DNA from: Streptomyces sp. M92
GTDB taxonomy: Bacteria > Actinomycetota > Actinomycetes > Streptomycetales > Streptomycetaceae
Direction of reading: 5' to 3'
Assembly (NCBI RefSeq): GCF_028473745.1
Contig: NZ_CP101137.1
Location: 124,001-188,000 of the forward strand
Length of the DNA stretch: 64,000 bases
Made by a program: the position numbers and the translations under genes. Within the stretch, counting starts at the first letter, position 1. The number at the start of each line of letters is the position of its first letter. The notes below the pieces were generated by a model. The model saw only the letters and a list, made by a program, of their open reading frames with translations. It was not told the DNA's origin and did not search any database. This document shows, in pieces, positions 35,445-43,031 of this stretch.

Positions 35445-36284
35445 TCACTTCACCGACCCCGCCATAACCCCCTGCACAAAGTGCCGCTGGAAGGCGAAGA
35501 ACACCACCACCGGAACCACCAGCGACAGGAACGCCCCCGGCGCCAGCACGTCGATGTTGCTGCCGAACTGCCGGATCTGCGACTGGAGCTCCACCGTCAG
35601 CGGCTGCGACGAGCTGTCCGCGAACAGCAGCGCGACCAGCATGTCGTTCCACACCCACAGGAACTGGAAGATGGCGAGGCTGGCGATGGCCGGCTTTCCG
35701 ACCGGCAGGACCAGCCGCGTGAAGATCCGCCACTCGTTGCCCCCGTCCATGCGGGCGGCCTCCAGCATCTCCTTGGGCATCTCGGCGAAGTAGTTCCGCA
35801 GCAGGAACACGGCGAACGGCAGCCCGTACGCCACGTGGAACAGGACCACGCCCGGGATCGTCCCGAACAGCCCCAGCTGCCCGAAGAGCTTGGCGACCGG
35901 CAGCAGTCCGATCTGCACGGGCACCACCAGCAGCGCGACGACGACCAGGAAGACCGCCTCGCGCCCCGGGAAGTCCAGCCAGGCGAAGGCGTACCCGGCG
36001 AGCGCTCCGACGACCACGACGAGCACGGTCGTCGGCACGGAGATCAGCACCGTGTTCCAGAAGGCCTGGGTGATGCCCGAGTTGCCGAGCAGCGCGGAGT
36101 AGTTGTCGAGGGAGAGCTGCCCGGGGCTGGCCAGGGCCGTCCACCAGCCGCCCTTCGCCGTGTCCTCGGACGACCGCAGCGAGGACAGGAACAGCCCGGC
36201 CAGCGGCGTCATCCACACCAGCCCGATGAGCACGAGGAAGGCCTGGACGACCCCGTTGCCCAGATACCGCCGGACGGCGTTCAT
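35445..36284 (-). CDS. sugar ABC permease, MalG-type
   Basis: The 279-residue binding-protein-dependent permease has six membrane segments and the EAA loop EMLEAARMDGGNEWRIFTRLVLPVGKPAIA (about 180-207) that contacts the ATPase. Also typical are FLLRNYFAEMPKE and the C-terminal FFAFQRHFVQGVMAGSVK. ATG at 36284 is the last of seven ATGs in a 14-bp tandem repeat, preceded by GGAG six bases upstream. It pairs with the permease at 36365-37729 for an alpha-glucoside or maltodextrin importer. No ATPase gene is present, as usual where the shared MsiK ATPase serves several sugar importers. Confidence 0.93.
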   Translation of the reverse strand: MNAVRRYLGNGVVQAFLVLIGLVWMTPLAGLFLSSLRSSEDTAKGGWWTALASPGQLSLDNYSALLGNSGITQAFWNTVLISVPTTVLVVVVGALAGYAFAWLDFPGREAVFLVVVALLVVPVQIGLLPVAKLFGQLGLFGTIPGVVLFHVAYGLPFAVFLLRNYFAEMPKEMLEAARMDGGNEWRIFTRLVLPVGKPAIASLAIFQFLWVWNDMLVALLFADSSSQPLTVELQSQIRQFGSNIDVLAPGAFLSLVVPVVVFFAFQRHFVQGVMAGSVK

Positions 36285-36378
36285 CGCTGACTCCTCATCG
36301 CTGACTCCTCATCGCTGACTCCTCATCGCTGACTCCTCATCGCTGACTCCTCATCGCTGACTCCTCATCGCTGACTCC
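36281..36378 (-). repeat. seven perfect 14-bp tandem repeats forming an SD-ATG-stop relay
   Basis: The unit TCATCGCTGACTCC (plus strand) occurs exactly seven times. On the coding (minus) strand it reads GGAGTCAGCGATGA: a Shine-Dalgarno GGAG, six bases, then ATGA. The first copy contains the stop of the upstream permease gene (ending RSQR) and the last contains the ATG of the downstream permease gene. Between them each ATG opens ATG AGG AGT CAG CGA TGA, a five-codon MRSQR frame whose stop overlaps the next ATG, giving six consecutive mini-cistrons. Confidence 0.97.
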
Positions 36379-37729
36379 TCTTGAAGCGGCGGACGTTGAA
36401 GACCATGGCCGGGACGACGAGCAGCAGGAGCAGGACGCCGAGCGCGCTGCCGAGCCCCTGGTTGTTGCCGCCGCCGAACGACACCAGCCACATCTGCGTC
36501 GCGAGCACCGTCGCGTCCTCCTGCACGGGGCCGGGCGCGATGATGTAGACGAGGTCGAAGACCTTCATCACGTTGATCACGAGGGTGATGAAGACGACCG
36601 TGAGCACCGGGGCCAGCAACGGCACGGTGATCCGCCGGAAGATCTGCCACTCGTTGGCACCGTCCATCCGCGCCGCCTCCAGCGCGTCGCGCGGCAGCGA
36701 GGACAGCCCGGCGCCGATCAGCACCATCGCGAACCCGGTCCAGATCCACAGGTACGCCCCGATGATCGCGGGAGTGACGAGGGCGGGTCCGAGCCAGGAG
36801 ACGCCCTCGTAGGGCGGGGCGAAGTTCGAGGCGGGGAGCCGGACGGTGTACGAGCCTTCCGCCAGCTCCTCAAAGCGGAAGGAGCCGTCGTCCCCGGTGG
36901 TCGTGGTCGCGACCGTACGGCCGTCGCGCACCGCCTCGACCGTCATCCCGGGCAGCCCGCTCTCCCGCCGGTCCACCCGGCCCTGCTCCCCTCCCCCGCC
37001 GGGCGTGAAGTCCAGGTAGGCGACGCCCCGCAGCTCGTCGTCGGCGGCGTTCTGACCCGCGGCCCCGTACGCGGTCCTCGCGCCGGACGGCAGGTCGTCG
37101 GGCCCCACGCCGACCAGGCCGAGCGCCACCGTGTCGCCGGGGGACACGCCCGCGCCGGTCCGGTACGAGCCGTCGGCCCCCTTGACCAGGCCGGCGTCCT
37201 GGCCCTCCCGAGCCCGCGCGCCCGGATAGGACGACGTGCCGGCGAAGGCGTCGTGCACGCCGGTCACGGCGGCGTTGAGGACGCCCTTGTCCGGGTCGTG
37301 GTCGTAGGCGAGCCGGAAGATGATGCCGGCGGCGAGGAAGGAGACCGCCATCGGCATGAAGAGCAGCAGCTTGAACGCGGTGGCCCAGCGGACCTTCTCC
37401 ACCAGGACGGCGAGGATCAGGCCGAGGCCGGTCAGCAGCGTGGGCGCGACGACGACCCAGATCGCCGTGTTCCGGATGGCCTTGAGGGTGGTCGGGTCGC
37501 GGAACATCTCGGTGTAGTTGTCGCCGCCCACGAAGCGCGTTCCCGAGGCGTCGAAGAAGCTGCGGCCGACGGAGAACAGCACGGGGTACACGACGAGCGC
37601 GCCCAGCAGGAGCAGCGCCGGCAGGACGAAGAGCAGGGCGACGGCCGCCCGGCGCCGCCGGGGGCGCCGCAGGGGCGCCGGACCGGCCGCGGCGGGCGGG
37701 CTCGTCTCTTTCACCAGGGTGGAGGTCAT
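36365..37729 (-). CDS. sugar ABC permease, MalF-type, with an inserted extracytoplasmic domain
   Basis: The 454-residue permease has an N-terminal membrane helix (about 29-50), three more by residue 141, then an insertion of about 165 residues, and the last helices with the EAA loop DALEAARMDGANEWQIFRRITVPLLAPVL (about 348-375). The insertion (about 145-312) includes AYLDFTPGGGG, LPGMTVEAVRDGRTVATTTTGDDGSFRFEELAEGSYTV: a carboxypeptidase-regulatory/SdrD-B-like beta-sandwich. MalF of enteric bacteria has a periplasmic loop of different fold at a related place, so this one may touch the binding protein. ATG at 37729, 13 bp after the binding-protein stop. It ends in the 14-bp repeat array. Confidence 0.92.
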   Translation of the reverse strand: MTSTLVKETSPPAAAGPAPLRRPRRRRAAVALLFVLPALLLLGALVVYPVLFSVGRSFFDASGTRFVGGDNYTEMFRDPTTLKAIRNTAIWVVVAPTLLTGLGLILAVLVEKVRWATAFKLLLFMPMAVSFLAAGIIFRLAYDHDPDKGVLNAAVTGVHDAFAGTSSYPGARAREGQDAGLVKGADGSYRTGAGVSPGDTVALGLVGVGPDDLPSGARTAYGAAGQNAADDELRGVAYLDFTPGGGGEQGRVDRRESGLPGMTVEAVRDGRTVATTTTGDDGSFRFEELAEGSYTVRLPASNFAPPYEGVSWLGPALVTPAIIGAYLWIWTGFAMVLIGAGLSSLPRDALEAARMDGANEWQIFRRITVPLLAPVLTVVFITLVINVMKVFDLVYIIAPGPVQEDATVLATQMWLVSFGGGNNQGLGSALGVLLLLLVVPAMVFNVRRFKRSQR

Positions 37730-37742
37730 GACGGGTCGGCCC

Positions 37743-39071
37743 TCAGCCCTTGTAGGCCTTGGCCGCCGCGGCCTCCAGCTCGGCGGCGGTCGCCTTCGGG
37801 TCGGAGGGGTCGCGCAGGAAGTCCTGGAGGATCTTCCACTCGCCCGCGCCCTTGGTGCCGCCGAAGGCCGCGGGCGCTTGGTCGGACATGTCGAAGCGGA
37901 CCGAGTTCCCGGCGCCGACGAGGGACTCGGCGGTGGCCCGGGTGACGTCGTCGCCGTAGGAGGCGAGGTCGAGGTTCTTGTTCGGGGAGAGGAAACCGCC
38001 CGCCTCGGCCCACACGGCCGCGGCCTCGGGCGTCGCGAGGTACTCCAGGAGCGCCATGCCGGCCTCGGAGTTCTTGCCGTCCTTGAGGACGACGGCCGCG
38101 TCGCCGCCGCTGACCACGGGCGCCTCGCCGCCGTCGACCGCGGGGAACGGGAAGAAGTCGGCGTCCTTGCCGATCTCCTTGCCGAACTGGTCCTTGGCGA
38201 CCCCGGCGACGAAGTCACCCTCGTAGACCATGCCGGCCTCGGGCTTCGGGCCGAAGACCTTCTCCACGGAGCCCGGGAAGTCGGTGTTCAGGGCGCCCTT
38301 CTGGCCGCCCTCGACGAGCTGCTTGTCCTTGAAGAGCTTGCCGAGGGTGGTGAGCGCCTCGACCACGCTCGCGTCGGTCCACTTCAGTTCGTGGGAGGCG
38401 AGCGCGTCGTACTTCTCGGGTCCGGCCTGGGAGAGGTAGATGTTCTCGAACCAGTCGGTCAGCGTCCAGCCGTCCTGGCCGGCGACCGAGAAGGCGGCGA
38501 GCCCGGAGTCGGAGACGGTCCGCCCGGCCTCCAGCATCTCGTCGTACGTCTTCGGCGGCTCGACCCCGGCCTGGGCGAGGGCGTCGGGGCTGTACCAGAC
38601 CGTCGACTTGTGGGCGGCCTTGAAGTAGAGGCCGTAGAGGGTGCCGTCGACGGTCCCGTACGTCTGCCAGACGTCCGCGAAGTTGGTGCCGACGGACTTC
38701 TGGGCCGTCTTGGACAGCGGCTTCAGCCAGCCGTTGCCGGCGAACTGCCCCAGCACGCCGACCTGGGGCACCATCACGACGTCGGGGGCGTTGCCGCCCT
38801 CGATCTTGCTGCCGACGACGGTGGAGACGTTGTCGCCGGTGGAGACGAAGGAGGTCTCGGCGCCGGTCTTCTCGGTGAAGGCGTCCAGCACCTTCTGGAA
38901 GTTCTCCTGCTCGGTGCCGGACCAGACGCCGGCCACGGTGACCGACTGTCCGCTGAGCGCCTTGTCGCCGCCGGCGGCCGTGACGGGCCCCGAGCCGCCG
39001 CAGGCGGTGGCGCCGAGGGCGAGGACGAGGGCGGTGCAGCCGGTGAGCAGGGAGGTGCGTCGTCGCATCAT
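37743..39071 (-). CDS. alpha-glucoside/maltodextrin-type ABC binding lipoprotein
   Basis: The 442-residue lipoprotein has a signal with lipobox LGATAC (Cys at about 24), so it is anchored outside the membrane. The mature part is a type 1 solute-binding fold: VTVAGVWSGTEQENFQKVLDAFTEKTGAE, PDVVMVPQVGVLGQFAG, LYGLYFKAAHKSTVWYSPDALAQAG, DVVSGGDAAVVLKDG-like stretch and the end AAAAKAYKG. It belongs to the family that includes AglE-like alpha-glucoside binders. ATG at 39071, with a second ATG next to it. It is followed by both permeases and preceded by the alpha-glucosidase gene, all on one strand. Confidence 0.92.
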   Translation of the reverse strand: MMRRRTSLLTGCTALVLALGATACGGSGPVTAAGGDKALSGQSVTVAGVWSGTEQENFQKVLDAFTEKTGAETSFVSTGDNVSTVVGSKIEGGNAPDVVMVPQVGVLGQFAGNGWLKPLSKTAQKSVGTNFADVWQTYGTVDGTLYGLYFKAAHKSTVWYSPDALAQAGVEPPKTYDEMLEAGRTVSDSGLAAFSVAGQDGWTLTDWFENIYLSQAGPEKYDALASHELKWTDASVVEALTTLGKLFKDKQLVEGGQKGALNTDFPGSVEKVFGPKPEAGMVYEGDFVAGVAKDQFGKEIGKDADFFPFPAVDGGEAPVVSGGDAAVVLKDGKNSEAGMALLEYLATPEAAAVWAEAGGFLSPNKNLDLASYGDDVTRATAESLVGAGNSVRFDMSDQAPAAFGGTKGAGEWKILQDFLRDPSDPKATAAELEAAAAKAYKG

Positions 39072-39107
39072 CGTTGATGTCCCTTCGAAGGGTCGGGTGG
39101 AGCAAGG

Positions 39108-40733
39108 TCAGAGGTCGGCGATCCACCAGGCGGCGGTGGAGCCGGGCAGGACGCCGGGCGGGCAGGGGCCGTCGCTGGTGAGCAGCGGGGCGCCGGGGAC
39201 GGGGGCCGGCGTGGGGGCGGTGCCGAAGTTGACGGCGCAGACCAGGCCGTCGCCGCGGACGAAGGCCAGCACGCCGGGCGGGGTGTCCAGCCAGCGCAGG
39301 GTGCCCTCGCCCAGCTGGGGCAGTTCGGAGCGGAGTTGCAGGCCGTCGCGGTAGAGGTGCCAGAAGGAGCGGGTGTCGGCCAGGGCGCGGTCGGTGGCGT
39401 ACTCGGCGAAGTACTCGGGCTGCGGCAGCCAGGGCTTGGCACTCCCGTCGCCGGAGGTGAAGCCGAACGGGGACGCCTGTCCAGACCAGGGCAGCGGCAC
39501 CCGGCAGCCGTCGCGGACGCGGGCACGGCTGCCGGTGCGGTGGAAGATCGGGTCGGTGAGCACGTCGTCGGGCAGGTCGACGACCTCGGGCAGGCCCAGT
39601 TCCTCGCCCTGGTAGATGTACGCGGCTCCGGGCAGCGCCAGCATGAGCAGGGCGGCGGCGCGGGCGCGGGCGGTGCCGAGGCCGCTGCCGTCGGTGGCGG
39701 GCTCGCCGTACCGCGTCACCGTGCGGACCTGATCGTGGTTGTTGAGGACCCAGGTGACCGTGGAGCCGGTGCCGGCGATGTCCTGCATGGCCTCGGAGAT
39801 GACCTTGCGGAAGGCGTCGGGGTCCCAGGGGGCGCCGAGGAGGTCGAAGAAGAAGGCCTGGTGGAGTTCGTCGGGGCGGACGTAGCGGGCGTGTTCGCGG
39901 GCGCTGGGGACGGACACCTCGCCGACGAGCAGGCGTTCGCGGCCGTCGCGGGCGGTGTACTCCTCGCAGACCGCGCGCCAGTGCCGCCACACGTCGTGCA
40001 CCTCGGGCTGGTTCCAGGCGAGCGGGTTGACCGAGTCGCGGGTGCGGGCGTCGGCCTCCGGGTCCGGGGAGTCGGGCAGCTCCGGGTGCTTGTAGAGGCC
40101 GGCGGCGACGTCGATGCGGAAGCCGTCGACGCCCCGGTCCAGCCAGAAGCGGAGTATCCGGTCGAACTCGGCGGCGACCTCGGGGGTGCGCCAGTTCCAG
40201 TCCGGCTGCTCGGGCGTGAACATGTGCAGGTACCACTGGCCGGGGCGGCCGTCGGGCCCCGGCACGCGGGTCCAGGCGGGGCCGCCGAACATGGCGTGCC
40301 AGTTGTTGGGCGGCTCGTCGCCGTCGGGTCCGCGGCCGTCGGCGAAGTGGAAGCGGGCGCGGGCCGGGCTGCCGGGCGGGGAGGCCAGGGCCTCGCGGAA
40401 CCACGGGTGCTCGCTGGAGCAGTGGTTGGGGACGATGTCGAGCAGGACCCGGATGCCGAGGCGCCGGGCCGCGGCGACCAGCGCGTCGAACTCTTCGAGG
40501 TCGCCGAAGAGCGGGTCGACGCCCCGGTAGTCGGCGACGTCGTAGCCGTGGTCGTGCTGAGGCGAGGGGTAGAAGGGGCTCAGCCAGATCCCGTCCACGC
40601 CGAGTTTGCGCAGGTACGGCAGTCCGGCCCGGACACCGGCGAGGTCGCCGACGCCGTCGCCGGTGCTGTCGAGGAAGCTGCGGACGTAGACCTGGTAGAT
40701 CACCGCGTCACGCCACCAGTGGTGCCTGTTCAC
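39108..40733 (-). CDS. GH13 alpha-glucosidase (oligo-1,6-/alpha-1,4-glucosidase type)
   Basis: The 541-residue cytoplasmic enzyme has no signal peptide and starts WWRDAVIYQVYVRSFLDSTGDGVGDLAGV, typical of GH13 oligosaccharide glucosidases. Catalytic residues are visible: nucleophile Asp208 in GFRIDVA, acid/base Glu272 in LLVGEVSV, and Asp334 in LNNHDQVR; DIVPNHCS is conserved region I. It should hydrolyse the disaccharide brought in by the adjoining importer. GTG start at 40733 (VNRHHWWRDA); a clear ribosome site is lacking. It is the first gene of the operon glucosidase-binding protein-permease-permease. Confidence 0.94.
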   Translation of the reverse strand: MNRHHWWRDAVIYQVYVRSFLDSTGDGVGDLAGVRAGLPYLRKLGVDGIWLSPFYPSPQHDHGYDVADYRGVDPLFGDLEEFDALVAAARRLGIRVLLDIVPNHCSSEHPWFREALASPPGSPARARFHFADGRGPDGDEPPNNWHAMFGGPAWTRVPGPDGRPGQWYLHMFTPEQPDWNWRTPEVAAEFDRILRFWLDRGVDGFRIDVAAGLYKHPELPDSPDPEADARTRDSVNPLAWNQPEVHDVWRHWRAVCEEYTARDGRERLLVGEVSVPSAREHARYVRPDELHQAFFFDLLGAPWDPDAFRKVISEAMQDIAGTGSTVTWVLNNHDQVRTVTRYGEPATDGSGLGTARARAAALLMLALPGAAYIYQGEELGLPEVVDLPDDVLTDPIFHRTGSRARVRDGCRVPLPWSGQASPFGFTSGDGSAKPWLPQPEYFAEYATDRALADTRSFWHLYRDGLQLRSELPQLGEGTLRWLDTPPGVLAFVRGDGLVCAVNFGTAPTPAPVPGAPLLTSDGPCPPGVLPGSTAAWWIADL

Positions 40734-40765
40734 CCCGGGAACCTGTCTGTAGAGGGGTCGCTGTT

Positions 40766-40782
40766 ATGCATGCATGTTAGGT
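40766..40782 (-). promoter_or_regulatory. putative operator upstream of the alpha-glucosidase operon
   Basis: The minus strand reads ACCTAACATGCATGCAT, containing the palindrome ATGCATGCAT (40766-40775) and the word ACCTAACA. ACCTAACA recurs at 42266-42259 upstream of the binding-protein gene at 40903-42168, and again inverted at 40890-40897, so a shared regulator is plausible. Confidence 0.42.
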
Positions 40783-40902
40783 AGCGATGTCGCGAGGGTG
40801 TCAATGAGCGGAACAGAGACTACTGAGCAGTTGGGCCCTTATATGCAGACTTTTCGCCCCAAGGCAGGCGCAGATGAGACGCGGGCGTTACCTAACACGT
40901 AA

Positions 40903-42168
40903 CTAGGAGATGGCTGCCAGCTCGCGGGCCAGCCGCCGCACCGCCGCCTCGGGCGTCTGCCGCCCGGTCATCGCGTCGTGCACGACCGCCTGCACGGCCA
41001 GGCTGACCTGGTCGTAGCGCGGGCTCTTGGGGCGCGGGGCGGCGGCGAGCACGCTCTGGCGCAGGGTCGGCAGGTAGGGGAACGCCTCGATGAGCGCGGG
41101 GTCCTCGTACAGGTCGGCCCGCACGGGCGGCAGCGCGCCGCGCGTGAGGACCTGGCGCTGGACGCGCTCGCTGGTGAGGTAGGCGATGAGGCGCGCGGCG
41201 GAGTCGGGGTGCCGGGCGTGGGCGCCCACGGCCAGGTTGGAGCCGCCGAGGACGCTGGTGCCGGGGCCGTGGGGGCCCGGCAGCGGCACGGTGCCGACCT
41301 CCCCGGCGACCGCGGAGTCCGGGGCGGAGGCGCTGACGTAGGCGTAGGGCCAGTTGCGCAGGAAGAGCAGGCGGCCGTCCTGGAAGGCCTGCTTGGACTC
41401 CTCCTCCTTGTAGGCCAGCGCTTCTCGCGGTATCCAGCCCTCGCGCACCCCGCGCGCCAGGAACCCGATGCCCTCGCGGGCCGCCGCCGAGTCGACGGTG
41501 ACGCGTTCGCCCTCGTCACCGAGGATGCTGCCGCCGGCCGAGTAGACGGCCTCGGCGGCGTTCACGGTCAGGCCCTCGTAGGGCAGGAACTGGCCCGCGT
41601 AGCCGTCCAGTCCGTGCTTCGGGGCGATGGTCTCGGCGTACCGCTCCAGCTCCGTCCAGGTGCGCGGCGGCGGGACGCCCTCGGCGGCCAGGACGTCCTT
41701 GCGGTACAGGAGCAGTCCGGCGTTGGTGACGTACGGGACTGCGTAGAGGCGGCCGTCGTAGGTCGCCGTGTCGACGACGGGCGGCAGGAAGGTGCCGAGC
41801 GGGAAGCGGTCGCGGGGCAGCGGGCGTATCCAGCCGGCGGCGGCGAACTCGGAGGTCCAGTTGACGTCGATGTTTAGGACGTCGAAGCGGTGCCGTCCGC
41901 CGTCGCGCAGGTCGGTGGCCATCTGCGCGCGGGTCTCGTCGGCGGAGTCGGGCAGTTCGACGAGGGTGACGCGTTCGCCGGGGTGGGCGCGGTTCCAGCC
42001 CTCCAGCAGCGGGCCGAGGTAACCGGTGAGGTCGCCCGCGGTGGCCAGGGTGAGCGGGCCGCGACCGCTCGCGGCACCCTCGTCCGCGCGGGCGCCGGAG
42101 GCCACGTACCCGGTCAGGACGACGAGGAGAACGAGGAGGCCCCTACCGGCGGCGTGGATCCACCGCAT
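40903..42168 (-). CDS. exported sugar-type ABC solute-binding protein, without its own permease
   Basis: The 421-residue protein has a signal peptide (GLLVLLVVLTGYVASGARA) with no lipobox cysteine, so it may be released or held by an uncleaved anchor. The mature part is a trehalose/maltose-type binding fold: LLEGWNRAHPGERVTLVELPDSADETRAQM, DVLNIDVNWTSEFAAAGWIRPLP, AVPYVTNAGLLLYRKD, LPYEGLTVNAAEAVYSAGGSIL and SNLAVGAHARHPDSAARLIAYLTS. ATG at 42168 has GGAGGA six bases upstream. No permease or ATPase adjoins it; it may share the importer encoded downstream. Confidence 0.85.
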   Translation of the reverse strand: MRWIHAAGRGLLVLLVVLTGYVASGARADEGAASGRGPLTLATAGDLTGYLGPLLEGWNRAHPGERVTLVELPDSADETRAQMATDLRDGGRHRFDVLNIDVNWTSEFAAAGWIRPLPRDRFPLGTFLPPVVDTATYDGRLYAVPYVTNAGLLLYRKDVLAAEGVPPPRTWTELERYAETIAPKHGLDGYAGQFLPYEGLTVNAAEAVYSAGGSILGDEGERVTVDSAAAREGIGFLARGVREGWIPREALAYKEEESKQAFQDGRLLFLRNWPYAYVSASAPDSAVAGEVGTVPLPGPHGPGTSVLGGSNLAVGAHARHPDSAARLIAYLTSERVQRQVLTRGALPPVRADLYEDPALIEAFPYLPTLRQSVLAAAPRPKSPRYDQVSLAVQAVVHDAMTGRQTPEAAVRRLARELAAIS

Positions 42169-42258
42169 AGGTTCCTCCCTGTACACCCTCGTACACCGGG
42201 CCCGCTGGCACGCACCGGCACCGGGCGTCCTCGTCCCGGGTCAGAGGCCATGTATACC

Positions 42259-42266
42259 TGTTAGGT
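42259..42266 (-). promoter_or_regulatory. second copy of the ACCTAACA motif, next to a -10-like box
   Basis: On the minus strand ACCTAACA is followed by GGTATACATGG; TATACA is a good -10 candidate about 80 bp before the binding-protein start at 42168. The motif is shared with the site upstream of the alpha-glucosidase gene. Confidence 0.4.
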
Positions 42267-42280
42267 GTGCGCGATACTAG

Positions 42281-42462
42281 GGGCTGTCGTTTGGATCAGG
42301 TCGCAGGGAAGACGCGTGACTGATCAACGCCGGTGAGCGGGGTCTGGTGCGTGCAGCTGCAAGGCGGAGGAGGGCGGCAACGCGGAGCGTTGACAACCGA
42401 CGACAACGCGGCAGATGTGCGTGCCAGACCCCGCGTCTGCGGCATGATCCAAACGACAGCCC
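42281..42462. mobile_element. 182-bp MITE-like element with CTAG target duplication
   Basis: GGGCTGTCGTTTGGATCA at the left end is repeated inverted at the right end (TGATCCAAACGACAGCCC, 42445-42462), and CTAG flanks both sides (42277-42280 and 42463-42466). The terminal sequence is of the type found on IS5-family elements of streptomycetes, some of which duplicate CTAG-like targets. There is no transposase frame inside, so it must be moved in trans. Subterminal GCGGGGTCTGG/CCAGACCCCGC form an inner stem. It sits 53 bp before the PadR gene and could influence its promoter. Confidence 0.78.
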
Positions 42463-42515
42463 CTAGGGGCCTGGAGCACATCCGGGGACTCGAACAGAAG
42501 CGGGAGGACGGCTGA

Positions 42516-43031
42516 GTGCGCCTGCACCTCCTGGCTCTCCTGGCCCGCGGTCCGGCCCACGGCTACGAGCTGAAGCAGGACCTTGAGCAACTGCTGGGCT
42601 CCGCGTACCCTCAGCCGAACGTCGGCCAGATCTACGTCACCCTCGGCCGTCTCGAGAAGACGGGGCTGATCGAGGGCGAGGACATCGAGCAGTCGAGCCG
42701 GCCCAACAAGAAGGTCTACCACCTCACCGAGGCCGGGCGCGACGAGCTGCGGGCCTGGTACGAGGAGACGGCGGACGAGCCGCGGGTGCGGGACGAGTTC
42801 TTCATGAAGCTCGCCCTGGCTCCGCAGACCGGGCTCGCCGACCAGATCACCCTGATCAACAAGCAGCGGCGGCAGTACCTGAACACCATGCGGCAGCTGT
42901 CGAGGCTGGCCGCCGCCGAAGACCGGGACAACCGCGTCGCCCACCTCCTCATCGAGGGCGCGATGCTGCACCTGCAGGCCGACCTCGACTGGCTGGAACG
43001 GTGCCAGGAAGAGCTGGAGGAGCTGGAGTGA
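42516..43031 (+). CDS. PadR-family transcriptional regulator
   Basis: The 171-residue protein starts RLHLLALLARGPAHGYELKQDLEQLLGS, a PadR winged helix, continues with QIYVTLGRLEKTGLIEGEDIEQSSRPNKKVYHLTEAG and ends in a helical dimerisation tail (QADLDWLERCQEELEELE). GTG at 42516 has GGAGG nine bases upstream. The stop overlaps the GTG of the ABC ATPase gene, so the regulator is coupled to the transporter it probably controls. PadR regulators often repress drug or peptide exporters; the inducer is unknown. Confidence 0.9.
   Translation: MRLHLLALLARGPAHGYELKQDLEQLLGSAYPQPNVGQIYVTLGRLEKTGLIEGEDIEQSSRPNKKVYHLTEAGRDELRAWYEETADEPRVRDEFFMKLALAPQTGLADQITLINKQRRQYLNTMRQLSRLAAAEDRDNRVAHLLIEGAMLHLQADLDWLERCQEELEELE

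Noticed and set aside
36281..36378. CRISPR array
   Set aside because: The 14-bp repeats are directly tandem with no spacers and there are no cas genes.
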